Below, piece by piece: positions 42,265 through 52,065 of a stretch of 64,000 bases of DNA. This stretch comes from Ardenticatenaceae bacterium. GTDB lineage: Bacteria > Chloroflexota > Anaerolineae > Promineifilales > Promineifilaceae. Numbering within the stretch: position 1 is the stretch's first letter; every line of letters starts with the position of its first letter. The stretch spans positions 186,001 through 250,000 of the forward strand of contig JACKBX010000007.1 of the NCBI GenBank assembly GCA_020634375.1, in the 5' to 3' direction. The notes under the pieces were generated by a model. That model was not told the DNA's origin and searched no databases. It saw only the letters and a program-made list of their open reading frames with translations. Both the position numbers and the translations under genes were made by a program.

Positions 42265-44019
42265 TTAAGCAGCGCGGCGGCGGGTTTGCACACGATCTAG
42301 CAGGGCAGTATACACGGCCGTTTGCTCTCCCTCATCTAATCCTAAAATGTCAAACACGGCCGTATCCAACGCCTGCCGGTCTGGTTGTGACAATTCTGTT
42401 TCGATGGGTTGGCACGGCCGTTCCGCCAACACTGTAAACAAGTCAGACAAGTGGTTGATTTGCAGCGGCGACAATGTGCGTGGGTCTGGCAACCGTGCAT
42501 CTGCCAGTTCGTAGCGAGCCAGCCAAAGCAGTCCCGCGCCAAAGTTAACCCGACCGCGCAATTCGCATTGCAGCATAAACCAGGTACTGTTCAGCAGCGC
42601 CGCAGCCGCCAGCAGCGGCACGCCCACCGCCAAACGAATCTGGTAAAGCTGCTGGTCAATGGGCAGCGGCGTGTCTAGCAGCGGCGTACTGTACCGCCGC
42701 CAAATGCCCTTTGGGAAAACCAACTGTGCCGAAGGTTGCGCGGGCAAGCTATACCAGGGGTGGCGTGCCACGCAGGTGCGGCGCAGATGAACCCCCTGAT
42801 CTTCTCCCCAGGCAATGTAGTCGGCAACGGCCGTTCCCTGCAAATTTGCCGCAGGCGGAATCACCAACAGGTCATGGCGACAGTCGTCCACAGACAGGCG
42901 CAGCTTTCCCATGCCGCGCAAAGACTTCAGCAGCGGGTGGCGAAACTGCGGCTCAATGCCCCACTTCTGCACATCTTTTGGGCTGAGGTAAAAGAAGTTG
43001 TTGGCCCCGGTTGTATGGCCGCGCTGGATGATGGCCCACTTTTTCAACGGCGGCAGTTTGCCCACACCTGGTTTCCGCAGCACGGTTGGAGCACGCAGCA
43101 TCATGCCCCAACGAGCAGAGGCGGATAGATCAGCCTGGGGCTGTACGCGCACAGTAAAGTCAGCATTGTCAGCATCATGACTGGCAAGCAAGCGGGTGAT
43201 AAGCCGCTCCACGACTTGCATACGGCGGTAATCATCTTGGGGAGCAGGGAAGAGATTGGCTAACGGCCGTTTCAAACGCACCAACCGCACCACATTCGCT
43301 GCCCGCCGATTGGGGCCGCTGCATTTTTCCAGTGCCAGCAGGCAGGTGTTCACTTTGGCCGTGTTGAACCAACGCTCAATGCCTGATTCCACCACGGCGA
43401 CGACTTTGAAATGGTCGAGCAAAAACTGCTTGAGCGCCGTGCCATAAGCCACATCCAGCCAGCTATTGGGTACAATAAACCCCAAGCGTCCGCCCTCTCG
43501 TAAGAAAGAGGCGCTGTGCAAGAGAAAATAGCCATGCAAGCCGGTACGCCGGTCTAACTGTGCGGTCAACTCTGGGGGGATGAGGCGCGGCTCTTCGCCG
43601 CTGGCTCCCCAAGCGAAGGCAAGCTGCCGGGCTGCGTCGGTTGATAGCCGATCAATCCATTCGGCGCGAGTGTATGGCGGGTTGCCAATGATGGCATCAA
43701 AGGGGGTTTGTGGGGTAAGGGCTTGCAGCGCCAGAGCAAAGAAGTTGCCAGCCAAAATGGTGGCCTGAGGAAGTTGGGCACGGGCATGAACGGCCGTTGC
43801 CTCATCCAATTCTACGCCCCACAAAGAATGAGGGGGGATGTCTTTGGGGCGGGCTGTTAACCAATCTTGCCATTGGGCGGCGCGAGCCAACAATGCCCCA
43901 TGACCGCAGCCGGGATCAAGTAGGCGGTCTGTGGGGCGGCGCAGGCAAAAACCCATGAGAATGTCTGCTACGTCAAGCGGGGTGGTGAATTGACCAAAAG
44001 TATGCTGTTTATCAGGCAT
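42265..44019 (-). CDS. Orphan DNA N6-adenine methyltransferase, M.TaqI-like
   Basis: Protein of 584 residues. It begins with FGQFTTPLDVADILMGF and motif I LLDPGCGHGALLARA, and motif IV IIGNPPYTRAEW, the N6-adenine type of the gamma class. The C-terminal half (about 300-550) would be the target-recognition domain. No restriction endonuclease gene is beside it, so it may be an orphan (regulatory) methylase or a type IIG remnant. Recognition sequence is unknown; whether it touches the abundant ACGGCCGT octamer is only a speculation. It contains five octamer copies itself. Confidence 0.85.
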   Translation of the reverse strand: MPDKQHTFGQFTTPLDVADILMGFCLRRPTDRLLDPGCGHGALLARAAQWQDWLTARPKDIPPHSLWGVELDEATAVHARAQLPQATILAGNFFALALQALTPQTPFDAIIGNPPYTRAEWIDRLSTDAARQLAFAWGASGEEPRLIPPELTAQLDRRTGLHGYFLLHSASFLREGGRLGFIVPNSWLDVAYGTALKQFLLDHFKVVAVVESGIERWFNTAKVNTCLLALEKCSGPNRRAANVVRLVRLKRPLANLFPAPQDDYRRMQVVERLITRLLASHDADNADFTVRVQPQADLSASARWGMMLRAPTVLRKPGVGKLPPLKKWAIIQRGHTTGANNFFYLSPKDVQKWGIEPQFRHPLLKSLRGMGKLRLSVDDCRHDLLVIPPAANLQGTAVADYIAWGEDQGVHLRRTCVARHPWYSLPAQPSAQLVFPKGIWRRYSTPLLDTPLPIDQQLYQIRLAVGVPLLAAAALLNSTWFMLQCELRGRVNFGAGLLWLARYELADARLPDPRTLSPLQINHLSDLFTVLAERPCQPIETELSQPDRQALDTAVFDILGLDEGEQTAVYTALLDRVQTRRRAA

Positions 44020-44122
44020 GGCAACCTCTACACATGATTACCGTCCGGGCATTACCCGTTATTATACGGGAAACGGCCGTCTTTGGGGCGGCGAATCAGA
44101 GTAATTGGGTTGCCAGTCTGCC

Positions 44123-46867
44123 TTAGTGTTCGGCAAACAGAGCGGGCAAGTAAAGGACGTGCAGCACTTCAATCGTGACGATGCCACTAGATGTCCCGCC
44201 GTCCTCGTCAGTGGCGACGTAAACGAAACTATCTGGCCCTGTATATCCGGCTTCAGGCATGTAGGTGAAAGAGCCATCGTTTTGCAGCAGCAGCGTGCCA
44301 TGCGCTGGACCATCGCCCGACAGAGCAAACAAGGTGTCGTCGGGGACGTCACTGTCATTACTCAAAAGGCCGGGAGCGGGAACAGACAACACACCACCTT
44401 GCAACACGCTGTAAGCGTCATCCAGCGCGATGGGCGCTTGATTGATGATGCGCATCAAAACGGCACTGATCACGGCGTCGTCTACTTCGCTGCTGAGAAG
44501 GGATACGCTGCCAGAGGCATTGGCAGGGCCATCCAGTAGTTGCAGCGGGAATGTCACGGTGACTACTTCGCCAGGGGCAAGCGCGGGTATGATCGCCAGA
44601 TCGGAGCCTGTGCCGGGCTGCCCCATGTTGGCCGGTTCGATGGTGATGGGGCCAGCCAAAGCCAGTCGTGATGTCCAAAGGCGGGTGAGAATGGCGTTGC
44701 TGATGTCGCCGATGCCGGTGTTTTCGATAACGGCCGTGTACATCACCACATCCCCTTCCACGCCCTGATCCGCGCTGGCACTGGTTTGCAAACCCAACGT
44801 CCAGGCGGTGGTGATGTTGGTTTCTTCGGTGTGCCGGTTATCATAGACGCGGGTCTCGTCATCTACCGTTACTTCAGCATGGTTGGCGATCAAACCTTCA
44901 ACTGCCAGGGGGATGTCTGCGGAGATAACGGCCGTGACGGTTTGATGTGGTTCCAGGTTAGGCCAATTGCAGGTGACGAGGCCGTCGTTGTATTGACAGG
45001 CAGAGAAGGAGGAGGAAACGGCCGTAAACGTCAATTCCGCTGGTAATGTGTCTGTGAGACGCACATTAGTCCCCACCAAATTCGTCTTATTCGTCACCGT
45101 CAACATGTATTCCAGGCTGGTTCCCGCCTGAATGGAATCGGTTAAATCCCCTCCAGTCAAGCGCACATCCATCTCCTCAATTTCACGGATTTCGGGCAGG
45201 CACAGGCCAGTGGCAATATCGATACCGGGATGCGTATTACTTTGCCGCCAATAGGTGTCAAGCACATCTGCCCAGGTTGCACTGTCACCCACACGGGCAA
45301 TGAAACTGTAGGGATAGGGGTTCTCAATGTTGACCACATCGGAGCCAATCGTCACGTCTTCGGCGATTAATGTGGTATCGGTATACCAAAGGGATTGCCA
45401 AGCCTGAAATGGCGTGCCATCTATAACCATAGGCTGGAAAGGCGCAAAAACGGCAATACCGTAAGCGCCGTTAAAACTCCAGTCATCTGGATCAGGGTCC
45501 CACCAAGGCTGACCATTTTGATTGGATTTGGCATTAATTGCCTGGTTGAGAGCATTAATGACATCTTGTGCCGCAGTGCCTACGTTAGATAAAATGCCAA
45601 ATTGAAGTTGCAAGGCAAAGGAAAAACCGCCGATGTCGGCCAATGCATCTGGCGCAGCCAACGCATAATCCGGGGTCTCTTCGCAGAATGTTGTGTCATA
45701 AAGACCATTGTTTAGACCTGTGTACTGGTAAGCCGCCTGCAAGCCCGTAGCCGTTGCTGTGGCATTATTAGCAAAGCTGTCCATCAATGCAGTTGCCAGC
45801 GCGTCCCATTGAGTTTTAATGGCGGGAATTTGGCTGTTATCCACGGAAACCAATACATGCGGGTGCTCATTAGGGGGGATGGTGGCAAAGTAATTTGCCA
45901 TGATTGAGTTTGCCATCTCTACGGGGGGCATTGCTGGGTCGATATCTGAGAGGGCTGTGCCGGGCATAGCCGGGTCGAAGAAGGCGTAGTTGGGAGCGGC
46001 AACGGTCATGGCAGCATAGGGGGCAACCTCATATAGTTCTTCAATGGAAGCGGCAAAGCAATGCACTAAATCAATGACTTCAATGGGGTCTGTGCCATTT
46101 GCAGTTCCCATGCTTAATGCCAGGGCTAAATCATGCGGCGACAGCAAGTGAGAATAAGTGTCGTTCAGGTCTTCGGCGTGATGGTCGGTAAAGTCGGGGT
46201 TTGCGCCAATGCGAAACGGTAAGGTGAAGGCGGTGGGGGCGCGTGTGTCGGTATTCGGGTCTGCCAAAATTTCTGCGATGGGGGGATATGAAACTGGCGC
46301 TAATGGTGCGCCATGCCCGACGTATGACAGGATGGTCTTGTCTGCGGGATATGTTTCTCTCGCCCACATCAAAAAACCGCCCAGTGTAGCGCCGTCGGCC
46401 GTGTCGTATTCACTAATTTCCGGGTTTAATGTGCCGCTGGTGTCGGGCAGTTCGGCAATGGGAACGGCCGTGCCATTTTGCGCGACCAGAATGTGTGTGT
46501 CCCCATATTGATCCAGATCAGCGAGGATGATGGCCGTTACCCCCGCCATCCCCTCCGTTGCCGAGACAATGCCTTGCACCGTATCTGTGTAGACGTTGGT
46601 CAGGTTCATGGTCAGGGTGCTGTTACGGCCGTTATCATAAGCCAGCACATAGACAGCCAGCAACGCATCATCAGTTGGTGCGAAAGGTGATTGCAAGCTG
46701 CCAAACTGGGATTCCAGATTTTGCACATAGGGCAGCGCATTCAGGGAAGAAGCAGGATGAACAAGCAAAGCCCTGCCTCCAACAAACCACAGGGTAACAA
46801 ACAAAACAGGCAGCAAGAAAACCCAGAACCGCTCGCGAACATCAGGTTTGTGGTTATAGTTCTTCAT
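44123..46867 (-). CDS. Secreted clostripain-like (C11) protease with DUF11 repeats
   Basis: Protein of 914 residues. An N-terminal membrane/signal segment (VFLLPVLFVTLWFVGGRALL) leads to a clan CD peptidase domain with SYVGHGAPLAP (catalytic His) and IDLVHCFAASIEELYEVAPY (catalytic Cys), as in the clostripain C11 family. Behind it come a WWDPDPDDW loop, two DUF11 repeats (DVRLTGGDLTDSIQAGTSLE and the TLGLQTSASADQGVEGDVVM unit) and a cadherin/Ig-like domain near NQAPIALDDAYSVLQGG. ATG 46867 follows GAGGGAGACAATC. It is probably a cell-surface Arg- or Lys-type cysteine protease, autoprocessing in known members. Confidence 0.82.
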   Translation of the reverse strand: MKNYNHKPDVRERFWVFLLPVLFVTLWFVGGRALLVHPASSLNALPYVQNLESQFGSLQSPFAPTDDALLAVYVLAYDNGRNSTLTMNLTNVYTDTVQGIVSATEGMAGVTAIILADLDQYGDTHILVAQNGTAVPIAELPDTSGTLNPEISEYDTADGATLGGFLMWARETYPADKTILSYVGHGAPLAPVSYPPIAEILADPNTDTRAPTAFTLPFRIGANPDFTDHHAEDLNDTYSHLLSPHDLALALSMGTANGTDPIEVIDLVHCFAASIEELYEVAPYAAMTVAAPNYAFFDPAMPGTALSDIDPAMPPVEMANSIMANYFATIPPNEHPHVLVSVDNSQIPAIKTQWDALATALMDSFANNATATATGLQAAYQYTGLNNGLYDTTFCEETPDYALAAPDALADIGGFSFALQLQFGILSNVGTAAQDVINALNQAINAKSNQNGQPWWDPDPDDWSFNGAYGIAVFAPFQPMVIDGTPFQAWQSLWYTDTTLIAEDVTIGSDVVNIENPYPYSFIARVGDSATWADVLDTYWRQSNTHPGIDIATGLCLPEIREIEEMDVRLTGGDLTDSIQAGTSLEYMLTVTNKTNLVGTNVRLTDTLPAELTFTAVSSSFSACQYNDGLVTCNWPNLEPHQTVTAVISADIPLAVEGLIANHAEVTVDDETRVYDNRHTEETNITTAWTLGLQTSASADQGVEGDVVMYTAVIENTGIGDISNAILTRLWTSRLALAGPITIEPANMGQPGTGSDLAIIPALAPGEVVTVTFPLQLLDGPANASGSVSLLSSEVDDAVISAVLMRIINQAPIALDDAYSVLQGGVLSVPAPGLLSNDSDVPDDTLFALSGDGPAHGTLLLQNDGSFTYMPEAGYTGPDSFVYVATDEDGGTSSGIVTIEVLHVLYLPALFAEH

Positions 46868-47475
46868 GATTGTCTCCCTCAAATCATCCTCTTCCATTTT
46901 TAAATCGCAGGCCAACCCTACAATTCCAAGCATCAAGATGCAATGTTTAGCAACATTAACCAGGAAACGGAAACCGTTCCAAATCTCCGTACCCAGCATG
47001 TCATCAAAATGCAGTTGTTGTACGCAATGGCCTGGGAACAGGACAAACACACTTCAATCAGGCAACAAAACCTAGCCAAAGCATACTAGGCGAACCAGAA
47101 AGCAAATGTTACTGCTGATTCGCCAAATATAGCGTATCACAAAAAAGAATCGCCAAAAATCAAATTCCCTCTGTAAAAACGCCTGTCTTCTATAAACAAT
47201 CCTATCCAATTGCGGCATTATTGGGACGATTTGTATGCCGAATACACATTTATGGGATGATTACCCATAAAACCACAGTAACAACTCACAGAAATTTCAC
47301 CCTCTTGGTCTTGGCTTTTCGGTAGGGTTAGCATACTATACTTAGCAGGAACGAGGACGAATATTTTTTTGCATCAGGCAGTACCATAACCACATAATTG
47401 CTCACCGGGTCTCCGGGCATTGTTGTTTGTTATATTCACAAATGCCTGTTGCACCCATGATTGGGGTTTCACTGA
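46868..47475. other. 608-bp divergent intergenic region
   Basis: No gene is seen. It separates the divergent C11 protease and kinase genes. A weak hairpin (GGCGAACCAG with CTGATTCGCC) lies around 47089-47125. The region has no ACGGCCGT octamer and none of the heptamer repeats. A candidate promoter for the kinase gene is given separately. Confidence 0.6.
47311..47339 (+). promoter_or_regulatory. Candidate sigma-70 promoter for the kinase gene
   Basis: TTGGCT at 47311-47316, 17-base spacer, TACTAT at 47334-47339. This would give a leader of about 130 bases before ATG 47476. Confidence 0.4.
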
Positions 47476-50379
47476 ATGTCTGTATCTGAAACCATTGCTG
47501 GACGCTTCGTCATCGCCGACACGGAAGATGATTTGTTGGGTCGTGGCGGTATGGGCGCTGTTTATCGGGGGCGAGATTCGCTTACTGGAGACACGGTAGC
47601 GATTAAGGCGCTCAACCCAGAATTGGTGACGACAAACCCGGAAACGGTAACCCGTTTTCGTCGGGAAGCGGAAGCGTTACGCAAGCTGAACCACCCTAAT
47701 ATTGTGCAAATGATTGCCGCTTTGGAGGAGAACGGCCGTCACTATCTCATCGTCGAATTTGTTGACGGTGGCAACCTGCGCCAATTTCTCGACAAAGAAC
47801 GCCAGCTCCCCATCCGCCAGGTTTTGCGAATCGCTCTGGAATTGGCAGACGCCCTCAGCCGTACCCATCACCTGCGCATCATCCACCGCGATTTGAAACC
47901 GGCGAATGTGTTGTTAACGGCCGTTGGCACACCCAAATTAACCGACTTCGGCGTTGCCAGCATGGCCGACAGCGGCTACCTCACCCAAACCGGCATGTGG
48001 GTAGGCACCCCCCAATACCTCAGCCCCGAAGCCTGCAACGGCGAAAAACTAGACGAACGCGCCGACATCTGGGCCTTCGGCATTCTGCTTTATGAAATGC
48101 TCGCCGGGAAAGTTCCCTTTGCAGGTGACACGCTCATGGCAACCCTCACCGCCATCTTCCGCCATCCCTTGTCAGACTTGATGAGCATTCGCCCAGACCT
48201 CCCCGAAGCGCTTAACAACCTCATTCAGCACATGCTGGTCAAGGAACGCGACCAACGCATCGGTAGTATGCGTTTAGTCGCCGCCGAATTAGAAGCCATC
48301 ATTCAGGGCAAACCCTCCCCCGGACAACTGGGGCCAGTCAACAAACAAGAAAGAATCGACCTTGTTCAGCTTCCACAGCTTGAGTTTGAGGCAATTGTTG
48401 GCGATGCGTTGAAAAGATACCGCGAGGGTGATTGGCTGGCCCTGGCAGATTCTCCCCTGGCACACAGTACATTAGTCGAACCCTATTTTCTCCCAGGCGA
48501 ACCAGTCACCGGCGATTCCCGCGCCCAAGCTTTGCAAGTCATGCTGCGCTGGGGAATCGAAAAACTGAATCCCGGTGGCCCGAACGATTGGTTGAGTAGT
48601 TCCTGGCGTCATTACAATATCCTCTACAACTTTTACATTGAAGGGCATCGCGTGTCTGATTTGGCCGAGCGCATGGCAATTGCCGAACAGACCTTTTACA
48701 GTGGCTGGCGTCCCCAGGCTATCAACGCAATGGCAAAAATCCTTCATGAGGAAATAATTGCCGCACGAGAGTTGGAAGAACGCCACCGTTTTTCTGTCAT
48801 TGATCGCTATCAACGGCAGGCTTCCGGAGAGCAAAAACTGCTCCGCTTGCTCACTATCTTCAACCCAGAAGAATTTGTTCCCACTGAATGGGTATACAGC
48901 CTTGCGCCAAACATTGACGTGACTTCTTGTCTCCACAATCTGCTGGAAGCTCACCTGGTGCAACGCGATGAATTGTTAACGGCCGTTCGTCTCAACCCCA
49001 TCGTCTACCCCCACCTCACCGACCTGCTTTCGCCCGAAGAACGAAGCAAATGGCATTCCGCCGCCGCACAGCTTTACCTCGACGTGCAAACCTATTTGGA
49101 AGCAGCACGCCATTTTCGCCAAGCCAATGAATACCACCAGGCCGCCACCGTATTGATCCAACATCGGCCATCCATCTTCGACAAATTACAAGTCGAAGGG
49201 TTGAGAACGCTACTAACCCAGTTCCGGTTTAACGAATTGGCAGACAACCCCAATATCTGGGCGCAGCTAAAAATAGTCGCAGGCAAAGTAGCCGAATATT
49301 TAGAAGACATCGAAACAGCCATTGCTGAATACGGCGAAGCATTATCAGCTACCAATGTCCAAACCAAAGCCGAAGCCTATTACCTCCGCGCCAAAGTTTT
49401 GCAGCGCTACAACCTGGATGAATCACTAGCCCATTTCGCCTACTGCGTTGATTTGGTTGAGCGCAACCTTCTCGCCCACTACGAAACACCAAACGTCATA
49501 CTAATGAAACTGCTGACGCACATTTACATCGACCGTTCCTGGATATATATACAAGAACGCCCCGATTGGCACAAAGCCGAGTTAGACTTGGATCGCACCG
49601 AACAAATTTTGCGTACCATCGGCCCAGAAGACCGCTCCACCTGGTCTGACCTTTACAATGCCAGAGCCGAACTGGCCCACCACATGCAAAAACCAGAAGC
49701 AGCCATTGTCTATCGCCAACAAGCATGGTTAGCAGCAAGCGAAACCAAAAACGTCGATTTGATGACCAAGACCGCCTACAATCTCGGCTGCGATTACCTT
49801 TGGTCAAAACGATACCAGCCTGGCCTGGACTACTTACAAAAAAGCAGCAGTCTGGCAAAAAAAGCGGGCAATGCTCAAATGAGAGGGCTAAGTATCAAAG
49901 GGATTGGCGACTGCTATTCTTTTCAAGGCATGTATCAGGAAGCCATTTCACATTACAGAGAAGCATACAATATCTTGCTGGCAACAAAAAACCTGAACTG
50001 GCGCGGCGGCATTTGCTACGACCTCTCAGAAGCATTTGCAGAAACGGGCAATTGGCCCTCGGCAAAGGTCTTCTTTGAAGAAGGCAAAAACATAGCCAAA
50101 GAGTTAGGTCAAGAAAGATTGCTGCATGCCTTTGCAGACCTGGCGCAAAGACACCCTGCCCTGATCAGCGACTTACTTGATCGCCAAGAACAAGCGTTAC
50201 TGCACACAAGAGAAAAGGGGAACATTACCATGCAAGAGTACATGGGTCTGGCAGAAATTTCACGAAGCCAGGCCCACCGAGACTTGAGCGAAATGGTGGA
50301 AAAGGGGATTTTGCAGCGCGTGGGCAAGGGGCGGGGCACACGATACTTACTTGCAGGAGACAAACCTATCCTCTCATGA
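47476..50379 (+). CDS. Ser/Thr protein kinase fused to TPR region and winged helix
   Basis: Protein of 967 residues. A Hanks-type kinase (residues 10-280) has the Gly loop LGRGGMGAVYRG, VAIKALN, HRDLKPANVLL, DFGVAS and GTPQYLSPEA. Residues 300-880 are helical with TPR-like repeats in the second half (for example GISIKGIGDCYSFQGMYQEA, seen as LSIKGIGDCYSFQG). The last 60 residues, ITMQEYMGLAEISRSQAHRDL to GKGRGTRYLL, form a winged helix like those at the end of Fic/ATPase regulators. No membrane helix, so it is cytoplasmic, and it may act on transcription directly. The next gene overlaps it by 4 bases. Confidence 0.85.
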   Translation: MSVSETIAGRFVIADTEDDLLGRGGMGAVYRGRDSLTGDTVAIKALNPELVTTNPETVTRFRREAEALRKLNHPNIVQMIAALEENGRHYLIVEFVDGGNLRQFLDKERQLPIRQVLRIALELADALSRTHHLRIIHRDLKPANVLLTAVGTPKLTDFGVASMADSGYLTQTGMWVGTPQYLSPEACNGEKLDERADIWAFGILLYEMLAGKVPFAGDTLMATLTAIFRHPLSDLMSIRPDLPEALNNLIQHMLVKERDQRIGSMRLVAAELEAIIQGKPSPGQLGPVNKQERIDLVQLPQLEFEAIVGDALKRYREGDWLALADSPLAHSTLVEPYFLPGEPVTGDSRAQALQVMLRWGIEKLNPGGPNDWLSSSWRHYNILYNFYIEGHRVSDLAERMAIAEQTFYSGWRPQAINAMAKILHEEIIAARELEERHRFSVIDRYQRQASGEQKLLRLLTIFNPEEFVPTEWVYSLAPNIDVTSCLHNLLEAHLVQRDELLTAVRLNPIVYPHLTDLLSPEERSKWHSAAAQLYLDVQTYLEAARHFRQANEYHQAATVLIQHRPSIFDKLQVEGLRTLLTQFRFNELADNPNIWAQLKIVAGKVAEYLEDIETAIAEYGEALSATNVQTKAEAYYLRAKVLQRYNLDESLAHFAYCVDLVERNLLAHYETPNVILMKLLTHIYIDRSWIYIQERPDWHKAELDLDRTEQILRTIGPEDRSTWSDLYNARAELAHHMQKPEAAIVYRQQAWLAASETKNVDLMTKTAYNLGCDYLWSKRYQPGLDYLQKSSSLAKKAGNAQMRGLSIKGIGDCYSFQGMYQEAISHYREAYNILLATKNLNWRGGICYDLSEAFAETGNWPSAKVFFEEGKNIAKELGQERLLHAFADLAQRHPALISDLLDRQEQALLHTREKGNITMQEYMGLAEISRSQAHRDLSEMVEKGILQRVGKGRGTRYLLAGDKPILS

Positions 50380-50834
50380 CCGCCCTGTCGCAAACCAAAT
50401 TTTTGCAGACGCTTCCGGCCGTTGTTGTACCGCTGCTGCCACCCGCTTTACAGGGTATTAAAGCAAAGCAGCCGTGGGGCTGGCTGGTGCAATTTCACTA
50501 CGGAGAACAACGCTTACATTATGAGGTTTCACGGGTACGTGGTGGGCGTGGTTGGGAGTTAGGCTTTCATTGTGAAGCAAGAGACAAGCAGCTTAACCGC
50601 CACTTACTTACTGGTTTTCGGCGGCATTTGTTTGAGATCAAGGCTACATTAGGTGAGTCCATTGAAGCAGAGATGTGGGATAAGGGCTGGACAAAAATTT
50701 ACGAAGTGTATCCCGATGAGGAATTGACAACAGAATATCAGGCACGGGTAGCGCAACATTTGGCAGACATCATTACCTGCTTGCACCCCATTTACGTTGA
50801 CCTACGCAATGATGTGGCGCGGGTGTATCGGTAA
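50376..50834 (+). CDS. Hypothetical protein coupled to the kinase gene
   Basis: Protein of 152 residues whose ATG overlaps the kinase stop as ATGA, so the two are translated together. It contains WGWLVQFHYGEQRLHYEVSR and GWELGFHCEARDKQLNRHLL, a mixed alpha/beta pattern, and a C-terminal helix. I do not recognise a family. Strict coupling suggests it is a partner or substrate of the kinase. Confidence 0.7.
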   Translation: MTALSQTKFLQTLPAVVVPLLPPALQGIKAKQPWGWLVQFHYGEQRLHYEVSRVRGGRGWELGFHCEARDKQLNRHLLTGFRRHLFEIKATLGESIEAEMWDKGWTKIYEVYPDEELTTEYQARVAQHLADIITCLHPIYVDLRNDVARVYR

Positions 50835-50871
50835 GCAACCGCCTGACAAATTCATTTGTGATTACAAACAC

Positions 50872-50912
50872 GAAGTCTGCCTTCACAAATTAGCATAACA
50901 AAGGCAGACTTC
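50872..50912. terminator. Bidirectional terminator hairpin
   Basis: GAAGTCTGCCTT (50872-50883) pairs with AAGGCAGACTTC (50901-50912), a perfect 12-bp stem between two convergent genes. There is no long T-run. Confidence 0.75.
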
Positions 50913-50930
50913 ATAAATCCAGGTGCGGTC

Positions 50931-51917
50931 TTAGCTATCAGGCGTGATTGATCCCGTCCAATGTAATGGCGGTAGTCCGGGTATTGGTGATTCAAACGAA
51001 ACAAGATGTGGCATTGCCAGTGACCCCATATAAACCGTACGCAAATCTGGCCCGGCAAATGTGACACTGGTTGGGAACTGCAAACGTGGCCCCACGCACG
51101 CGAATAACTCTTCTGGAGCAAGTGCGTTCGCGTTCACTTTTGTGATAGCGTGAGCTAATGGTGCTGCGTTCACATCTTCAAAAACCGTGTGGGCATGTCC
51201 ATCTGGGGTGATAATCATCAATCCATTGCGCACAATGGTGGCAACCCATACATTGCCTTCTTGATCCAGCGCAAAGCCATCCACGTAGGCCCCTTCTCCC
51301 AAATTATCTGGCCCAACCACTTCTCGTTCGCCCAAACTACCGTCGGGATTGACGGGGAAACGAATCATGCGTGCTTTCATGGTTTCGGCTACGTAGAGGT
51401 AGCTTTCGTCCGCATTGAGCCGAATCTCGTTGGTGAAATAAATGCCATCGGCAACAATGCGCGGCCCGTTCTCATCCCATAAAATGATGTAGCCATCTGG
51501 CCGAGGAGCAGCGGCAGCTAAAAACCAGGGGTTTGCACGTGTGGATATGGAAATCCACATCCGGCCCTGGCTATCGAAAATCACATCGTTGGCTGGGCCA
51601 AGAGGTTTCCCGTCCATTTCGTTAAGTATAATCTCGTGGTTTCCGGCGCGATCCATTTTATACACATAGCCATTTCCTAAATGGGCCACGTAGAAAAACT
51701 GGCCATCTGGGCTGAGAGCAAAGCCATTGCTTTCGCCACCCACGCTACCAACTGTTGTCATCGTGCCATCAGGGTCAATGCGGGTGAGTGAGCCACGGGA
51801 ATCGGGCATCCAAAGCGTGCCATCCCGTTCCGCCAAGACGTTTTCTGGACGAGCCAAACCGCTGTGTACAAACTGCAAGGCATCTAAATCAAGTGTGAAT
51901 GTTTTGATTGTGGACAT
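50931..51917 (-). CDS. SMP-30/gluconolactonase-like beta-propeller protein
   Basis: Protein of 328 residues with the SMP-30/LRE-like six-blade propeller: RPENVLAERDGTLWMPDSRG, NGFALSPDGQFFYVA, PANDVIFDSQGRMWIS and FTNEIRLNADESYLYVAET, VDGFALDQEGNVWVA. The conserved Asn (PAND, TNEI) and Asp (VDG) residues would bind the metal in lactone-hydrolysing members. ATG 51917 follows AAGGAGTTGCGC. Substrate unknown. No octamer copy lies in this gene. Confidence 0.85.
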   Translation of the reverse strand: MSTIKTFTLDLDALQFVHSGLARPENVLAERDGTLWMPDSRGSLTRIDPDGTMTTVGSVGGESNGFALSPDGQFFYVAHLGNGYVYKMDRAGNHEIILNEMDGKPLGPANDVIFDSQGRMWISISTRANPWFLAAAAPRPDGYIILWDENGPRIVADGIYFTNEIRLNADESYLYVAETMKARMIRFPVNPDGSLGEREVVGPDNLGEGAYVDGFALDQEGNVWVATIVRNGLMIITPDGHAHTVFEDVNAAPLAHAITKVNANALAPEELFACVGPRLQFPTSVTFAGPDLRTVYMGSLAMPHLVSFESPIPGLPPLHWTGSITPDS

Positions 51918-52065
51918 GCGCAACTCCTTTCAAAATAACAGGTAGGGCCGGGTAACGATAATCAATTATATCCACAGATGTGCCACTTGTTAATCAACTG
52001 GCAAAATTCACGGGTTTTTACCAAAGTCATTATAAACATGATATAGAGCCAGCGAGATGCACCCG

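Noticed and set aside
42265..44019. Complete restriction-modification system
   Set aside because: Neighbours are nth and a C11 protease; no endonuclease domain is visible in the methylase chain or nearby.
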